From Litorimonas sp965205225 (lineage in GTDB: Bacteria; Pseudomonadota; Alphaproteobacteria; Caulobacterales; Maricaulaceae), in the NCBI GenBank assembly GCA_965205225.1, contig CBDBFZ010000003.1, positions 496,001 to 560,000 of the forward strand: DNA of 64,000 bases. The letters run 5' to 3'. Of the stretch, positions 15,813 to 25,613 are shown piece after piece (the first letter of the stretch is position 1; every line of letters begins with the position of its first letter). The translations under genes were made by a program, and so were the position numbers. The notes under the pieces are model-generated. The model was not told the origin of the DNA, made no database searches, and saw only the letters and a program-made list of their open reading frames with translations.

Positions 15813-18135
15813 ATGAGCACCTCTCCGAATCCAGCCTTCAAAATTAAGGCTTCATACTTGGGGCCGATATTTTCAGTAGACAGAGAGCTTTCAAAGAATG
15901 CTCAAAATATCATCTTCGCCAGAAATGGAACAGGTAAATCCTTTCTATCCAGAGCGTTCCGTTATCTTGATTTGTATGGGCAAGGCCGAGATGTTTCAGA
16001 AGCGGCGTTCTGTTTGGTCTCAGAAGAGTCGGCAGACGCTAAAGGTTCATTTTCGTTCTCGCGTGGAACGAATGCTCTGGGAACGCTTCAGCTAGAAAAG
16101 CCTGGCAAAAAAGTTACCGCCAATGTCACTGAAACCATTTTCCACGTTTTTTCCGAAGACTTCGTTCATGAAGAACTGAGAGATCACCAGTACACGATTG
16201 ATGGCAATATCAAAAATCAAATCGCAGTCGATAGTGCAACCATCGAACTCAAAGACACTCAGGAAGAGTTGAAGAAGTCGCAGGAAGCGGAGCAAGCAGC
16301 TAGCGCCGCGCTTCGAACAAAACACGATATGGCAAAAGTCGAAAACCTCGTTGAGAAAGCAGGAGTCAATAAGAATCTATCGGAATACAGGCGTCTGAAT
16401 ATCGAAAGCCTTTTGGATCGTTTTTTCGATAAGCCCGATGCTCCAAAGCAGAGTTTTGCCGGTATCCTCTTGGACTTGGATAGCTTGAAGTCCATTCCAG
16501 CAGAGCCTGCCTATCCGGAATCTGTAAACACCGTTGGAAGCGAAGATATTGACCTGAAAGCGCTTGAAGCTTCGCTTCAGAAGATGACATCCCCATCCAG
16601 CGTATCCGATGAGATCAAAAAGAAGATCGATGCCCATCACAGCTTCTATAAAACGGGCTCCCAGATTGTTCAGGAAGAACTTCCTACCACATGTCCCTTC
16701 TGCGAGCAAGGAATCACAGCTCCTGATCCGAAGTCAATAATTGACTCCTATGTCAGTTATTTCGCCGACGAGGAGGAGAAGCACAAAAGGGAATTGAGGG
16801 ACTACTTCGGTAAGCTCAATCAAAAAGACGTTGATCTCAAAGAAACCGAAACACAGCTCGCACGCCAGAAGGCGCGCTTTGACGAGCTAAGGCACTATGT
16901 GCCATCGAAGAAGGATGTCGAAACCCTTGATGGTGAAACTGCTCTCAAATCTGTGCGCATGGCAATTTCCGCAATCAAAGTGGCGTTAGAAAAAAAGGCC
17001 AAGGCACTCGCTGACAAACATTCTCTGGGTGCTGATAATCTCGCTGTTCAAATTGCCACGCTCAACGGAGTTATCAAAGAGAACAATAGCAAGGTCACCG
17101 AGCTCACCATGGCAGTAGAAAAAGCGGATGATGAGCGCAAGGCTTTGCAGCGAAATGCTTGTGCCGTCTTCGAGCAAGAGTTTGCCCTCAATAGCTGGTC
17201 CGAGATCGAGGCCCTGAAAAACCTCAATAAGGCCACCCAAACCAAACAGGAGAAACTAATCGAGCTTGAAAAGGCGATTCCATCAACGAATGCGCGTGAT
17301 AGGGTAGCAGAGACCTTTAAGCTACTCCTAAAGGAGTTTTTTGCCGACAAGTATGTCTTTGATAGCCAGAGTTTTGTCCTCAAGCGCGGTGATGGAGAAA
17401 TGGAGAGGGGGCCGCACCGCACACTAAGCGACGGCGAAAAGACAGCCATAGCATTCTGCTATTTCGTGGCCAGCATACACAAAAAAATTGCATCGAACAG
17501 TGACTACAAAAAACTGTTCCTTGTTTTCGATGATCCAGTGACCTCGATGTCCTACGACTTTGTGTTCTCAATCGCTCAAACGTTGAAGTGCCTGAGCATT
17601 TCAGATCAAGGTGAAGTGTCGATCAATCCAGCCAAAATAGATGGTAATAAGAACAAGAGACCCAACCTGCTAGTTTTGACGCATAGTAGCTATTTCTTCA
17701 ATATCTCGCGGACCAATGGCGTCATCAAAAAGGATGCGACGTTCTCACTGTACAGAGATGGTTGCGTTCACAAGTTGGTTCCATTGGATAGTTATGTCGC
17801 ACCATTTGAGCGACAGCTTGAGCATGTGTATCAGGTAGCGAACGGGCAAAGACCCGACCACAGCACAGGTAATGCTATTAGATCAGTGCTGGAAGCAATC
17901 GGCCGATTTTGCAGACCGGACAAATCACGCGACCTGCAGAATTTCATTATCTTTTTAGCGGGAGATCCAAAGTTCAAGACACAGATAGAGTGTTATGATA
18001 AATTCTCTTAGCCACGGAACGTACTACGACGAAACACCGTCGCCAGAAGATTTCAGGCGAGCCTGCGAGGAGGTTATAGGTGTGGTCGAACACTTTGCGA
18101 TTGGGCAATTGGAATTGCTCAAACAAGCGGACTGA
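15813..18135 (+). pseudogene. RloC/PrrC-like AAA_13 ATPase, frameshifted near the C-terminus
   Basis: The main frame (15813-18011, 732 aa) has Walker A ARNGTGKSFLSRAF at residues 36-49, coiled coils with a zinc-hook-like CPFC near 290, signature LSDGEKTAIAFCYF, and Walker B FLVFDDPVTSMSYDF. The C-terminal IRSVLEAIGRF gives the R-x3-E of the anticodon-nuclease motif in PrrC/RloC. The frame then ends early; a shifted frame continues MINSLSHGTYYDETPSPEDF to TGA 18135, carrying the His expected to complete the R-E-H triad. RloC/PrrC cut tRNA anticodon loops when phage disable host defences. The break, a single base near 17990-18000, probably inactivates the nuclease. Genes of this kind often sit with restriction systems, as here. 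Confidence 0.75.
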
Positions 18136-18397
18136 TACTCACTAAAAAGGTCGCCAAAGACCGTAATGGTTATGCTGCCGCACTAATTGGAACCCTTTTG
18201 CGTGTCCAGCCCCTTATTTATGTATCAGTTTGATTTAGAGTCTCCGGCACAGATGGGCGCATGTTAAGGGATTGATGCGACCTTCAGACACTTGATCTCA
18301 TCTTCGTTCCCTACGTCACTACGATGATATTAAAACAATCACATCCTCAAAAACTTAACTTGGTCCAATAGGCGCTGACGGGGAACAGATAAGTGGA
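18136..18397. other. Gap between convergent defence genes
   Basis: About 260 bases between the AAA_13 gene (plus) and the GIY-YIG gene (minus). It is AT-rich, and I see no gene, repeat or clear terminator in it. Confidence 0.4.
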
Positions 18398-19558
18398 CTA
18401 GGTTTTTCGACTTTCAAACAAGGCCTTTTCGGCATTCCAAGAAACATCTTCAGCAGTGCCATATTTGATATGCGATACGGCGTCCGCAACGGCGGCTGGG
18501 GGCACAAGGAACCATTCTGAAGGTTTGACGGGTTTTCCAAAGCGGTCCTTGATGGTGATTTCAAGGCGAGCCTCTCTGAACATATGTTGCAGCAAGCGTT
18601 CCATTTTCACCCGATTGATGTTGTAGAGAGTATATTCATCAAGAACTTCGACCGGGCCCAATAGGTAGGTCGCTTCATTTTCAGCATTGGCGATCCTTTG
18701 TTTCACATCTCCACCCGTCACACCGATCTTTATGATCGTGTCACGAATGGTGGCAACTTCTGGAACGTTTGACAGGGAACGAAGCACGTAGATCGTCCCG
18801 GTCTGGTTATCCATAACGTCGCCAAAGAGAGGTCCAGCATCCGGCTTTGTGATGACTCGGCCCTTGTTATCTCTATGCAGAGCCCGTTGAAGAGATCGCA
18901 TCAGCAGGTCCCGGCTCTCCGTCCCATTGTCGTAGATGACACGCATTTTGGCGTCTTTTGCGCCCTCGCTCGGAGAATCAAACTCTTCGCCTTTATTCGC
19001 GATGAGCGCCATCTGCCCATTGACGATGAATATGCTATCCGGCTCAAAGTCAGTGACTCGAATCTTTTCCCGGGTTTCCCGGAGTCCAAGGTCTAAGTCA
19101 TTACGCACGGCTGCAAAGACGGGGGCAAATCGCTCAAAATCACGGCAGACTTCGCGGCCCGCAATATCTGACGCGGCGTTGCGGTGGGCCGCAGGCGCAA
19201 CATGTCGCAGCGTTGTGATGTCCGTTTCATCACCCGCAAATGTGTCGAGGAGGGCGGCATCAGAAAGGTCATTGGGCCCGGCGTCCGAGAGCAGGCCATG
19301 CGTATCAAAGGATGCCAACAATTCTCGCGCCGCGTCATTATCGCGTAATCGGTCCAGGCGAACAGCATAGAGCCGTTCGAAAATATCGCGTTCAGGCCCA
19401 TGTAACGGGGTGCGCCCTTTTTCCTCAAAAAACCGTACAATATCCTCAAAGCCTGCGATGAGGCGCGCGTCCCGGGCGGTGAAAGACCGTTGAGCGTCCG
19501 TCGTCAGATCAATATCCAGCGCGGCTAGAATATCCTGATCAGAGATCTCTCTGCTCAT
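18398..19558 (-). CDS. GIY-YIG nuclease protein, last gene of the methyltransferase-helicase operon
   Basis: A 386-residue protein. Residues 1-245 are of unknown fold, mostly helical and charged. A GIY-YIG nuclease domain of the T5orf172 type lies at about 254-350: GTIYVL (254-259), KIGVT (277-281), conserved Arg near 288, LLGPVEVL, and catalytic-type Glu320 in VKMERLLQHMFREAR. Its ATG overlaps the helicase stop (ATGA, 19555-19558). GIY-YIG domains in restriction systems make nicks or double-strand cuts, so this is a likely DNA-cutting effector of the operon. The N-terminal part may bind partners. Confidence 0.75.
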   Translation of the reverse strand: MSREISDQDILAALDIDLTTDAQRSFTARDARLIAGFEDIVRFFEEKGRTPLHGPERDIFERLYAVRLDRLRDNDAARELLASFDTHGLLSDAGPNDLSDAALLDTFAGDETDITTLRHVAPAAHRNAASDIAGREVCRDFERFAPVFAAVRNDLDLGLRETREKIRVTDFEPDSIFIVNGQMALIANKGEEFDSPSEGAKDAKMRVIYDNGTESRDLLMRSLQRALHRDNKGRVITKPDAGPLFGDVMDNQTGTIYVLRSLSNVPEVATIRDTIIKIGVTGGDVKQRIANAENEATYLLGPVEVLDEYTLYNINRVKMERLLQHMFREARLEITIKDRFGKPVKPSEWFLVPPAAVADAVSHIKYGTAEDVSWNAEKALFESRKT

Positions 19559-21615
19559 GATGTTTCAGCTTTGGCGTTTTCGGCTTTCTTATATCGCGTA
19601 AACGCGGCGACGCCTTCGGCCATCTTCCGTTCCCAAGGGTCAGACGCCGTGATCGACGGCACGCGCCCATGCTGTTTTTTGAAAGCCACGGCGCGGATTG
19701 CAAGAGCTCTGGCTTCCTCTGGGTCGATGCGTACATTTTTCTTGCGGATGACCCCCTGGAGCTGTTCGAGCAGTCCCGCATCCATACGTTTGGAAAGAAT
19801 GCTATAAGCGGTCTGGAACGGGTTGATACTGTCAATCAGATCAACATCCAGCTCGCGCACATCGGTGACATATTTGCGGACCCCGTCCAGCAATTTCGTG
19901 TCGGGCCTGATCTCCTCACCCTCTTTCTGGCGCAACGCATTGCCCTGTTCTGCGACAGTCAGCAGGTTCATGGTGGCAATCACGCGCTGCCGGACGGCTT
20001 CCTCATCCTCAGCGGGCAGATCGGGATTGCGCTTGTGGATGACATTCATGGCCCGCATCACGGTGACTTCCTCGGGGATGACATCATTCGGATCGGCCAT
20101 CGCAAATTCCAGCGATGGTTGGTCCTGGATCAGCGCCGCCACCATATCCTTGATCGCAGCAGGTTCGCTGGCCTTGCGCCCGGCCTCTGTCCTGGGTTCG
20201 ACCAAGCCTCCAATCTCGATCTCATAGGCGGTCTGTTCATTGTCCTGCAATTCCCGGATGCCGCCCGCCAGATCGTCATTGGCGCGGTTCGGATGTTTCG
20301 CGACAAATTTCATATTCGGGATCAGGACTTGCTCCATCAGTAGCGACGCCGCAATCGCCTTGAGCGTATCATTGATGGCGTCGGCCACCGGGCCGCGTTC
20401 TGCGGTGGGTTCGGCGATCAGATTGGTAAAGCGGGCATCCGTCTTGCCCGGTGCGTCGCGCGTGGCACGTCCGATGATTTGTACCACTTCGGTCAGGGAC
20501 GAGCGATAGCCGACCGTCAGCGCATGTTCGCACCAGATCCAGTCAAATCCTTCCTTGGCCATGCCAAGCGCGATGATTATGTCCACCCAGTCGCGATCTG
20601 CATTCGCGCGGGGGTCCTTGAGCGCGGCAGCGACGCGAGAGCGCTCTTTCTGGTCATCCACGAGATCGGCGATTTTCAACACTCGCCCCTCCAGTGTCTT
20701 TACAAGATGAAAGCCCGTTTCCGGATCGACGCCCTGCCAGTCGCCAAGCGCGGCCATGATCCTGTTGGTTTCGCCCAATTTGTCCTTAGTCGAGGCGCGG
20801 GAATTGACGCTGGGAATATGCACGATGGTCTTGCGGCCGGGGTCGATGGCGATCGGGATAGCGGACAGGTAATCCCCGTTACCGTAAAAGGCATATTCCA
20901 GCGTCAGCGTCTTCAAATGCTCATAGCCGTTGAGCTGCTCGAAATAGGTGTAGGTCACGACCTCGAAGCGCTGTTCATCTTCGGGCAGAAGAATTGGGAC
21001 GGCATCGCCCCGGAAATAGCTGCCCGTCATAGCGACGATATGGGCCTTGCCACGGGCAATCAATTCCCCTAACTGCGCGCCCAGCACATTATCGTCACCA
21101 ACCGAGACATGATGAAATTCATCCGCCGCCAGAAGGCAATCGTCGAAAGCCTCGGCACCCAATTTAGCAAAGGCAAAGCGGAACGTTGCATGGGTGCAGA
21201 CCAGAATGCGGTCATCACTGTCCAGAAATTCGCCGACCGCCTTGATGAGCGACGGGTTGCGCGGCTCGTCGGCGGCTGGATTGTCGCACAGGTTCCAGCG
21301 CGGCAAGACCTCCCAATCCAAGTTCCAGGCCGGGCCATATTGCGACAGCGCCCTATCGGCAAAGCTTGATCCAATGGTCCGTTCCGGCACGACAATAATG
21401 GCCTTGCCCACACTCTGATGATGCAACTTGTCCAGCGCAATGAACATCAGCGCCCGGCTCTTGCCAGAGGCGGGCGGCGATTTGATCAGCAGATATTGCG
21501 CCCCACGCTTCCGGTACGCCCGCGCCTGCATCTCCCGCATCCCGCGCGCGTCGGAGGATGTGGACGCGCCGGACTGGCGGAGGGTAATTTCAGTGGCCGG
21601 GAGGGCCGGGTTCAT
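19555..21615 (-). CDS. SF2 DEAD/DEAH-type helicase-translocase
   Basis: A 686-residue protein with helicase motifs: Q-like RGMREMQARAY, Walker A KSPPASGKSRALMF near residue 46, motif II LLAADEFHHV near 167, motif III MTGSYFRG, a second RecA lobe with KEGFDWIW, and motif VI QIIGRATRDAPGK near 383. The motif II spelling DEFHH is a DE-x-H variant. The C-terminal 250 residues are operon-specific. It resembles translocases of type I/III restriction and DISARM-like systems. ATGA overlaps on both sides tie it to the DUF91 nuclease upstream and the GIY-YIG gene downstream. It acts on DNA in the cytoplasm, probably moving along foreign DNA. Confidence 0.82.
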   Translation of the reverse strand: MNPALPATEITLRQSGASTSSDARGMREMQARAYRKRGAQYLLIKSPPASGKSRALMFIALDKLHHQSVGKAIIVVPERTIGSSFADRALSQYGPAWNLDWEVLPRWNLCDNPAADEPRNPSLIKAVGEFLDSDDRILVCTHATFRFAFAKLGAEAFDDCLLAADEFHHVSVGDDNVLGAQLGELIARGKAHIVAMTGSYFRGDAVPILLPEDEQRFEVVTYTYFEQLNGYEHLKTLTLEYAFYGNGDYLSAIPIAIDPGRKTIVHIPSVNSRASTKDKLGETNRIMAALGDWQGVDPETGFHLVKTLEGRVLKIADLVDDQKERSRVAAALKDPRANADRDWVDIIIALGMAKEGFDWIWCEHALTVGYRSSLTEVVQIIGRATRDAPGKTDARFTNLIAEPTAERGPVADAINDTLKAIAASLLMEQVLIPNMKFVAKHPNRANDDLAGGIRELQDNEQTAYEIEIGGLVEPRTEAGRKASEPAAIKDMVAALIQDQPSLEFAMADPNDVIPEEVTVMRAMNVIHKRNPDLPAEDEEAVRQRVIATMNLLTVAEQGNALRQKEGEEIRPDTKLLDGVRKYVTDVRELDVDLIDSINPFQTAYSILSKRMDAGLLEQLQGVIRKKNVRIDPEEARALAIRAVAFKKQHGRVPSITASDPWERKMAEGVAAFTRYKKAENAKAETS

Positions 21616-22511
21616 GAGTTTTCGTAGCTCCTGATAATATATGGCATGGCCAGTTCGAGGTCTTCAGGACTGGAAATTGTGACCTCCAGATCGCCTGTAC
21701 CGAAATGTCCGACTTCGCGCACGTCACGGAAGATCGCATTATCTCCGACAGTCTCAGGATTAACCCTGAGGTAAAGTCGAATGACTCCAGCGCCCACATT
21801 CCGTTTCACTTCCATACAGGCAAAATTCTTAATCCGTTTATAGGCGAAATAGACCTTCGTCGCCCGTTTCTGAACATCATCACCGAGGCTCATAAGAGCC
21901 GCATCCACATCCGAGTATAGATTGCCAAGCTCTTCATGGGCCGCTGCCAGATCCTCACTGACGGTTCGATATCTGTTGCCAATTGTTACCGTCTGTTCCT
22001 GCACGGCCAGCGCTCCACTCATAGATGTCAGCTGCTCCAAAAGCAGCTTGTCATCACCGAACAGAGCAAAGCGAATGAGTTCGATGTTCCGGGGCATCTG
22101 TTTGACCGCAAACAGGTCGTGCTTCCTGAAGTCACTCGCAATACAGATCAGACGCGGGGCGGAAAACTCAATTGTCTTGGCGACGGGCAGTCCGAGCCTG
22201 TCCCGTACGAGAAGCTCGAACGCAGCCTGGTGTTCCATCAACCAATTGAGATAAAAGAGGCCCTGATTGATGATATTATCGTCACGCTGACGCTTATATT
22301 CAATGATGACCGGATAGCCATTCTCATCAATGCCGAGCGTATCCATGCGGCCGTCCTGAGTAGGGTACTCGCTGGCGAGCAAGCGAACGCCCAACAGGGT
22401 TTCCAGATTCTGCTCAAATATCGTTTGCAGCCGCCGCTCCAACTTCAGGGTCGTGGCGGGCAGCGCCGCAACTCTGGTCCCCTTGATGTCAAATAGCTTT
22501 ATGTCACCCAT
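21612..22511 (-). CDS. DUF91/NucS-like PD-(D/E)xK nuclease domain protein
   Basis: A 299-residue protein. The N-terminal 100 residues carry a PD-(D/E)xK core of the NucS/DUF91 type: LETLLGVRLLASEY, GRMDTLGID (Asp57), then VIIEYKRQ (Glu71-x-Lys73), then INQGLFYLNWL. The C-terminal part resembles DUF5655-type modules (KVYFAYKRIKNFACMEV, IRLYLRVNPE). Its ATG shares one base with the methyltransferase stop (TAATG), and its stop overlaps the helicase start. It is a plausible second nuclease of the operon, possibly supplying the cut that the methyltransferase itself seems unable to make. The specific role is inferred. Confidence 0.75.
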   Translation of the reverse strand: MGDIKLFDIKGTRVAALPATTLKLERRLQTIFEQNLETLLGVRLLASEYPTQDGRMDTLGIDENGYPVIIEYKRQRDDNIINQGLFYLNWLMEHQAAFELLVRDRLGLPVAKTIEFSAPRLICIASDFRKHDLFAVKQMPRNIELIRFALFGDDKLLLEQLTSMSGALAVQEQTVTIGNRYRTVSEDLAAAHEELGNLYSDVDAALMSLGDDVQKRATKVYFAYKRIKNFACMEVKRNVGAGVIRLYLRVNPETVGDNAIFRDVREVGHFGTGDLEVTISSPEDLELAMPYIIRSYENS

Positions 22512-25324
22512 TACGCCGCCCCCGCTCTCTCCGTCATGTCCATATACATATCGAACAGTTTTTCCAGCCGTTCGGTGTCGTTGCGGAAGCGGCGGCCGAT
22601 ATAGATATCCTCCAAAATATGGTCATTTCGCTCATGGGCGGCGCGTACGGCGGGGAACTCTGTGTCCATGCGCTTCGAGTCATATATGGCGGCGATGGTG
22701 GCGGGGAAATAGCCTTCCCGCGCCAGCAGGATATTCTCCGCCGCGCGGGTCAGCTCCACCTTGTCGGCGTGTGTCAGGGTCGGCACGGGGAAGGTGTTCC
22801 AGCCGAGCGTGTTGGAGTAGCGGTAGCGCGTTTCCAGCTTGCCGCAAACGGTTGCAATCCAGACAAGGTGGAGCTTGGACGCGATCAGCGCCATGTTCCA
22901 CAGCGGGGCGTCGTAAAGGGCGAAGGCGAGGTTTGAGATAACTACCCTACTACTAAAAAAATCCACTGGTAGATATTCTCTAGATTCTGAAGACACACTT
23001 CCTACACCGATCACTGAGGTCGCTTCTGGCCTGCGTTTTTCAACAAATGTATAAGGTTTAACTGCCCATTTTCGTGTTGCAGGTTTCTTACTCTTGGATC
23101 GCATCTCACGAACCTTTGCAAAACGCTCTGACAGATAATCTATCCCGAAGGCTGCTAACGAATTTTCGTCATCTACCCAAATACAATATCGAGAACTACT
23201 TTGTATGAGTTCTGAAGTACCTATAAACGGCTTTATATAATTTCTAGCACCGAAACGGTTCGCAAGAGAAACTTCATTGTAAGTCAACAGTAAATTTCCA
23301 CCATCTTTAGGTGCACTTCCGTTCGTCATTGGAGTAAGTGCGCTGATAGGTGAGGATTCATTCCTCACCGGTCTTAAGTTGTTGCCGGTGAGGTAAGGTG
23401 AAATTGTAGGTACTTTGATTGCAGTTCCACCGTCAAAGATCAATTTGTGTTCAATTCTCTGTGCCGACAGTCCAATAATAACAACTGTAACGACTGCGTT
23501 TGAAACTGCCAGATTTGACCATTTGAAAGATCTTTCTGCAAAGAAGATCTCGGCAGAACGAAACATTATCGGCCAAAGAATTGCGACTTGCTGACCTTGG
23601 CAAATCGAATTGGTTGAAACAAGTGCGGCCTTGCCCGAACAGAATTCAATATGCTTTGCTGCCTTTAAGAAAAACCCAGAGATGTAATCAAGAGATTTCG
23701 ATCTTAATGTATGCGACTTGAACAGTCGTTTTATATCCTCTTTTTGCTCTTTACTTTGCTTTTTATCGCCAACGTAAGGTGGATTCCCGCAGATAAAGAC
23801 TTCCCCACCTTCATTCTCGAAGTCAATTTCGGCCTGTTCAGGCGGCGTGTCGAACAAATCATCGCCGGTCAGCCTGACCTGTGTCTGCCCCGGCGGCGGG
23901 CAGAGTTCCAGCCAATCCAGCCGCAGCGCATTGCCACAGGTGATCCAATTGTCCCGGTCCAGCGGCAGGAACAGATTGTCGGCCTGTGTCTGGTCCAAAT
24001 AGATGGCGTTGCACTGATATTCGGCAATAATAAGCGCGAGGCGAGCCACTTCGGCAGAGAAGCTCTTGATCTCGATGCCGCGAAAATTGCGAGTCGGGAT
24101 GATGCTGGGCATCGGCCCCCACCCGGCGGCGAGATTGGCCTTATGCTCGATTTCCCGCATCATCTTATAGGCAATGACGAGGAAGTTGCCGGACCCGCAA
24201 GCCGGATCGAAGATGCGAATGCCGGATAGGCGTTTCTTGAGCTTGCCGAGCTGTTGCCTGTTCTTTCCAGCTTTTCCGAGCTGCGCCTCCAGATCATCAA
24301 GGAAGAGCGGGTTCAGCACTTTCAATATGTTCGGCACGGAAGTGTAGTGCATGCCGAGACTGCCGCGCTCGTCATCATCGGCCACGGCCTGAATCATCGA
24401 GCCGAAAATATCCGGGTTGATGTCGGTCCAGTTCAGTTCCCCTGCCCGGATCAGATAGGTCCGCGCCATGCGGGAGACATGCGGAACCTGATGCTCGCCC
24501 GTGAACATCTGCCCGTTGACATAGGGAAAACGGTTCGCCCAGAGCGGCACATCCGCCTTTGTGCGGCTGTCATCGCGCGTATCGAGGCTCATTGTGCCGA
24601 AGATGATCTCCAGGATCATCTTCATGTCGGACGCATCGGACCGGGTGCGTTCGCGGATCGTTTCGGTGAAATATCCGGCCCAGCCTTTGGGGCGCTCTCC
24701 CGTCAGTTCCACGCCGGGGCAGTAGAAGATCGACGTGTCTTCGGCATAAAAACAGAAAATCAGCTGCGCCATGAAATGGTTGAACCGCGCCCGGCCCGGT
24801 TCATCCGCCCAGTCCCTGTTGCGCTCATCGCGCAGCAGTTCGACATAGAGTTTGTCGAGGCGGCCCGTCGCCTTGATGTCAATGGGATTGTCGCGGATCT
24901 CCGCCGTCAGGCTGATGCCGGCCATGGGGAAAAAGAACCCGAAACGATCGGCAAATTCGGCGTAAGTGCAGGCCAGCACATCATCCGCGCCGCCTTCCAG
25001 GTCGATGGCTTGCAACATTTGCCCATCGGTGACGAGTAGGAACCGAGCCTTTTGCTTCTCAGTTGCCGCGCTGCGGCGCAGCTTATCCATCGCTAGATCG
25101 ACCTCGCCCGGTTTGGCGGTCACAATATGCACTTTCAGCTTGGTTTTCCCGCCCGGCAGAACCGCCCCGTCAACATCTGATCTGTTGGAATTGCCCGCGC
25201 GCAGACGCTTGATCGTGACGTCATCCGCCCCGAAAGCGCGCAGAAAGTCATAGGGAAAATCGTCCGGCACAAAGGGAGCCTCAATCAATGCCTGCACGGC
25301 GTCGGCGATTTCGGTAGCCTTCAT
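22511..25324 (-). CDS. MmeI-like type IIL/IIG adenine-specific DNA methyltransferase
   Basis: A 937-residue enzyme with the MmeI-family layout: an N-terminal region (1-120), a helical spacer, an N6-adenine methyltransferase core with motif I FDPACGSGNFLVIAYKMM near 373 and motif IV GNPPYVGDKK near 513, then a target-recognition domain and a C-terminal helical tail. In MmeI enzymes the N-terminus is a D-EXK nuclease. Here the equivalent stretch reads KTKLKVHIVTAKPGE with no E-x-K, so cleavage is probably supplied by the downstream DUF91 and GIY-YIG proteins. It likely marks self DNA for the operon. Base composition drops towards AT in the 23000-23750 target-recognition segment, consistent with domain shuffling. 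Confidence 0.82.
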   Translation of the reverse strand: MKATEIADAVQALIEAPFVPDDFPYDFLRAFGADDVTIKRLRAGNSNRSDVDGAVLPGGKTKLKVHIVTAKPGEVDLAMDKLRRSAATEKQKARFLLVTDGQMLQAIDLEGGADDVLACTYAEFADRFGFFFPMAGISLTAEIRDNPIDIKATGRLDKLYVELLRDERNRDWADEPGRARFNHFMAQLIFCFYAEDTSIFYCPGVELTGERPKGWAGYFTETIRERTRSDASDMKMILEIIFGTMSLDTRDDSRTKADVPLWANRFPYVNGQMFTGEHQVPHVSRMARTYLIRAGELNWTDINPDIFGSMIQAVADDDERGSLGMHYTSVPNILKVLNPLFLDDLEAQLGKAGKNRQQLGKLKKRLSGIRIFDPACGSGNFLVIAYKMMREIEHKANLAAGWGPMPSIIPTRNFRGIEIKSFSAEVARLALIIAEYQCNAIYLDQTQADNLFLPLDRDNWITCGNALRLDWLELCPPPGQTQVRLTGDDLFDTPPEQAEIDFENEGGEVFICGNPPYVGDKKQSKEQKEDIKRLFKSHTLRSKSLDYISGFFLKAAKHIEFCSGKAALVSTNSICQGQQVAILWPIMFRSAEIFFAERSFKWSNLAVSNAVVTVVIIGLSAQRIEHKLIFDGGTAIKVPTISPYLTGNNLRPVRNESSPISALTPMTNGSAPKDGGNLLLTYNEVSLANRFGARNYIKPFIGTSELIQSSSRYCIWVDDENSLAAFGIDYLSERFAKVREMRSKSKKPATRKWAVKPYTFVEKRRPEATSVIGVGSVSSESREYLPVDFFSSRVVISNLAFALYDAPLWNMALIASKLHLVWIATVCGKLETRYRYSNTLGWNTFPVPTLTHADKVELTRAAENILLAREGYFPATIAAIYDSKRMDTEFPAVRAAHERNDHILEDIYIGRRFRNDTERLEKLFDMYMDMTERAGAA

Positions 25325-25597
25325 ATCCTCTGTCTAAAGCTGTTCAATGCCGATTCATAGGTCATGCGTCTGCCCGGTTATTTTGGTGACAGTGACGATG
25401 CGGAGGACATAATCGCCGACAATTAAATTATGCCCCCAAAATAAACCCCCATTGGGATGGATTAGGAAAAATCGGATCGGAGAGCTTCGGACAATCCATA
25501 TCAATAAACCCCAGTATAAACCCCAGTATAAACCCCAGTATAAACCCCAGTATATTTCCGGGATTATCGAACATTGTCGACTTTTCTCGGAGAGACT
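25325..25597. other. Leader region of the methyltransferase operon
   Basis: No gene is firmly supported. It includes the promoter side of the minus-strand methyltransferase operon and a G-rich tandem repeat (annotated separately). A minus-strand frame at 25355-25624 would encode 89 residues with YWGL repeated four times and a hydrophobic centre. It has no recognisable relatives or clear ribosome site, and it crosses the element's attachment repeat, so I do not call it a gene. Confidence 0.4.
25506..25553 (-). repeat. Four tandem 12-bp repeats, potential G-quadruplex
   Basis: On the plus strand aaaccccagtat is repeated four times without a mismatch. The minus (operon-coding) strand therefore reads GGGGTTTATACT four times in a row, four G4 tracts spaced by eight bases. 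A related tract GGGGGTTTATTTTGGGGG lies between it and the operon. The array is 180-230 bases upstream of the methyltransferase start, where it could be a protein-binding array, a G-quadruplex, or part of a repeat peptide. Copy-number changes would not shift a reading frame (12 = 4 codons). Confidence 0.85.
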
Positions 25598-25613
25598 AAT
25601 GGTGCCCAGAAGA
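25598..25613. repeat. Distal attachment-site repeat of the integrated element
   Basis: AATGGTGCCCAGAAGA is identical to 39110-39125, which includes the last 14 bases of the tRNA-Leu gene; both copies have the same orientation. This is the arrangement expected for the far attachment site of an element that integrated into the tRNA 3' end. The element between the copies is about 13.5 kb. Confidence 0.75.

Noticed and set aside
25506..25553. Tandem repeats considered as a CRISPR array
   Set aside because: The 12-bp units are directly adjacent with no spacers, and there are no cas genes.
11312..25597. A third copy of the tRNA-Leu attachment repeat marking a tandem island
   Set aside because: I scanned by eye for GGTGCCCAGAAGA and near matches left of 25598 and found none; a computed search would be more reliable.
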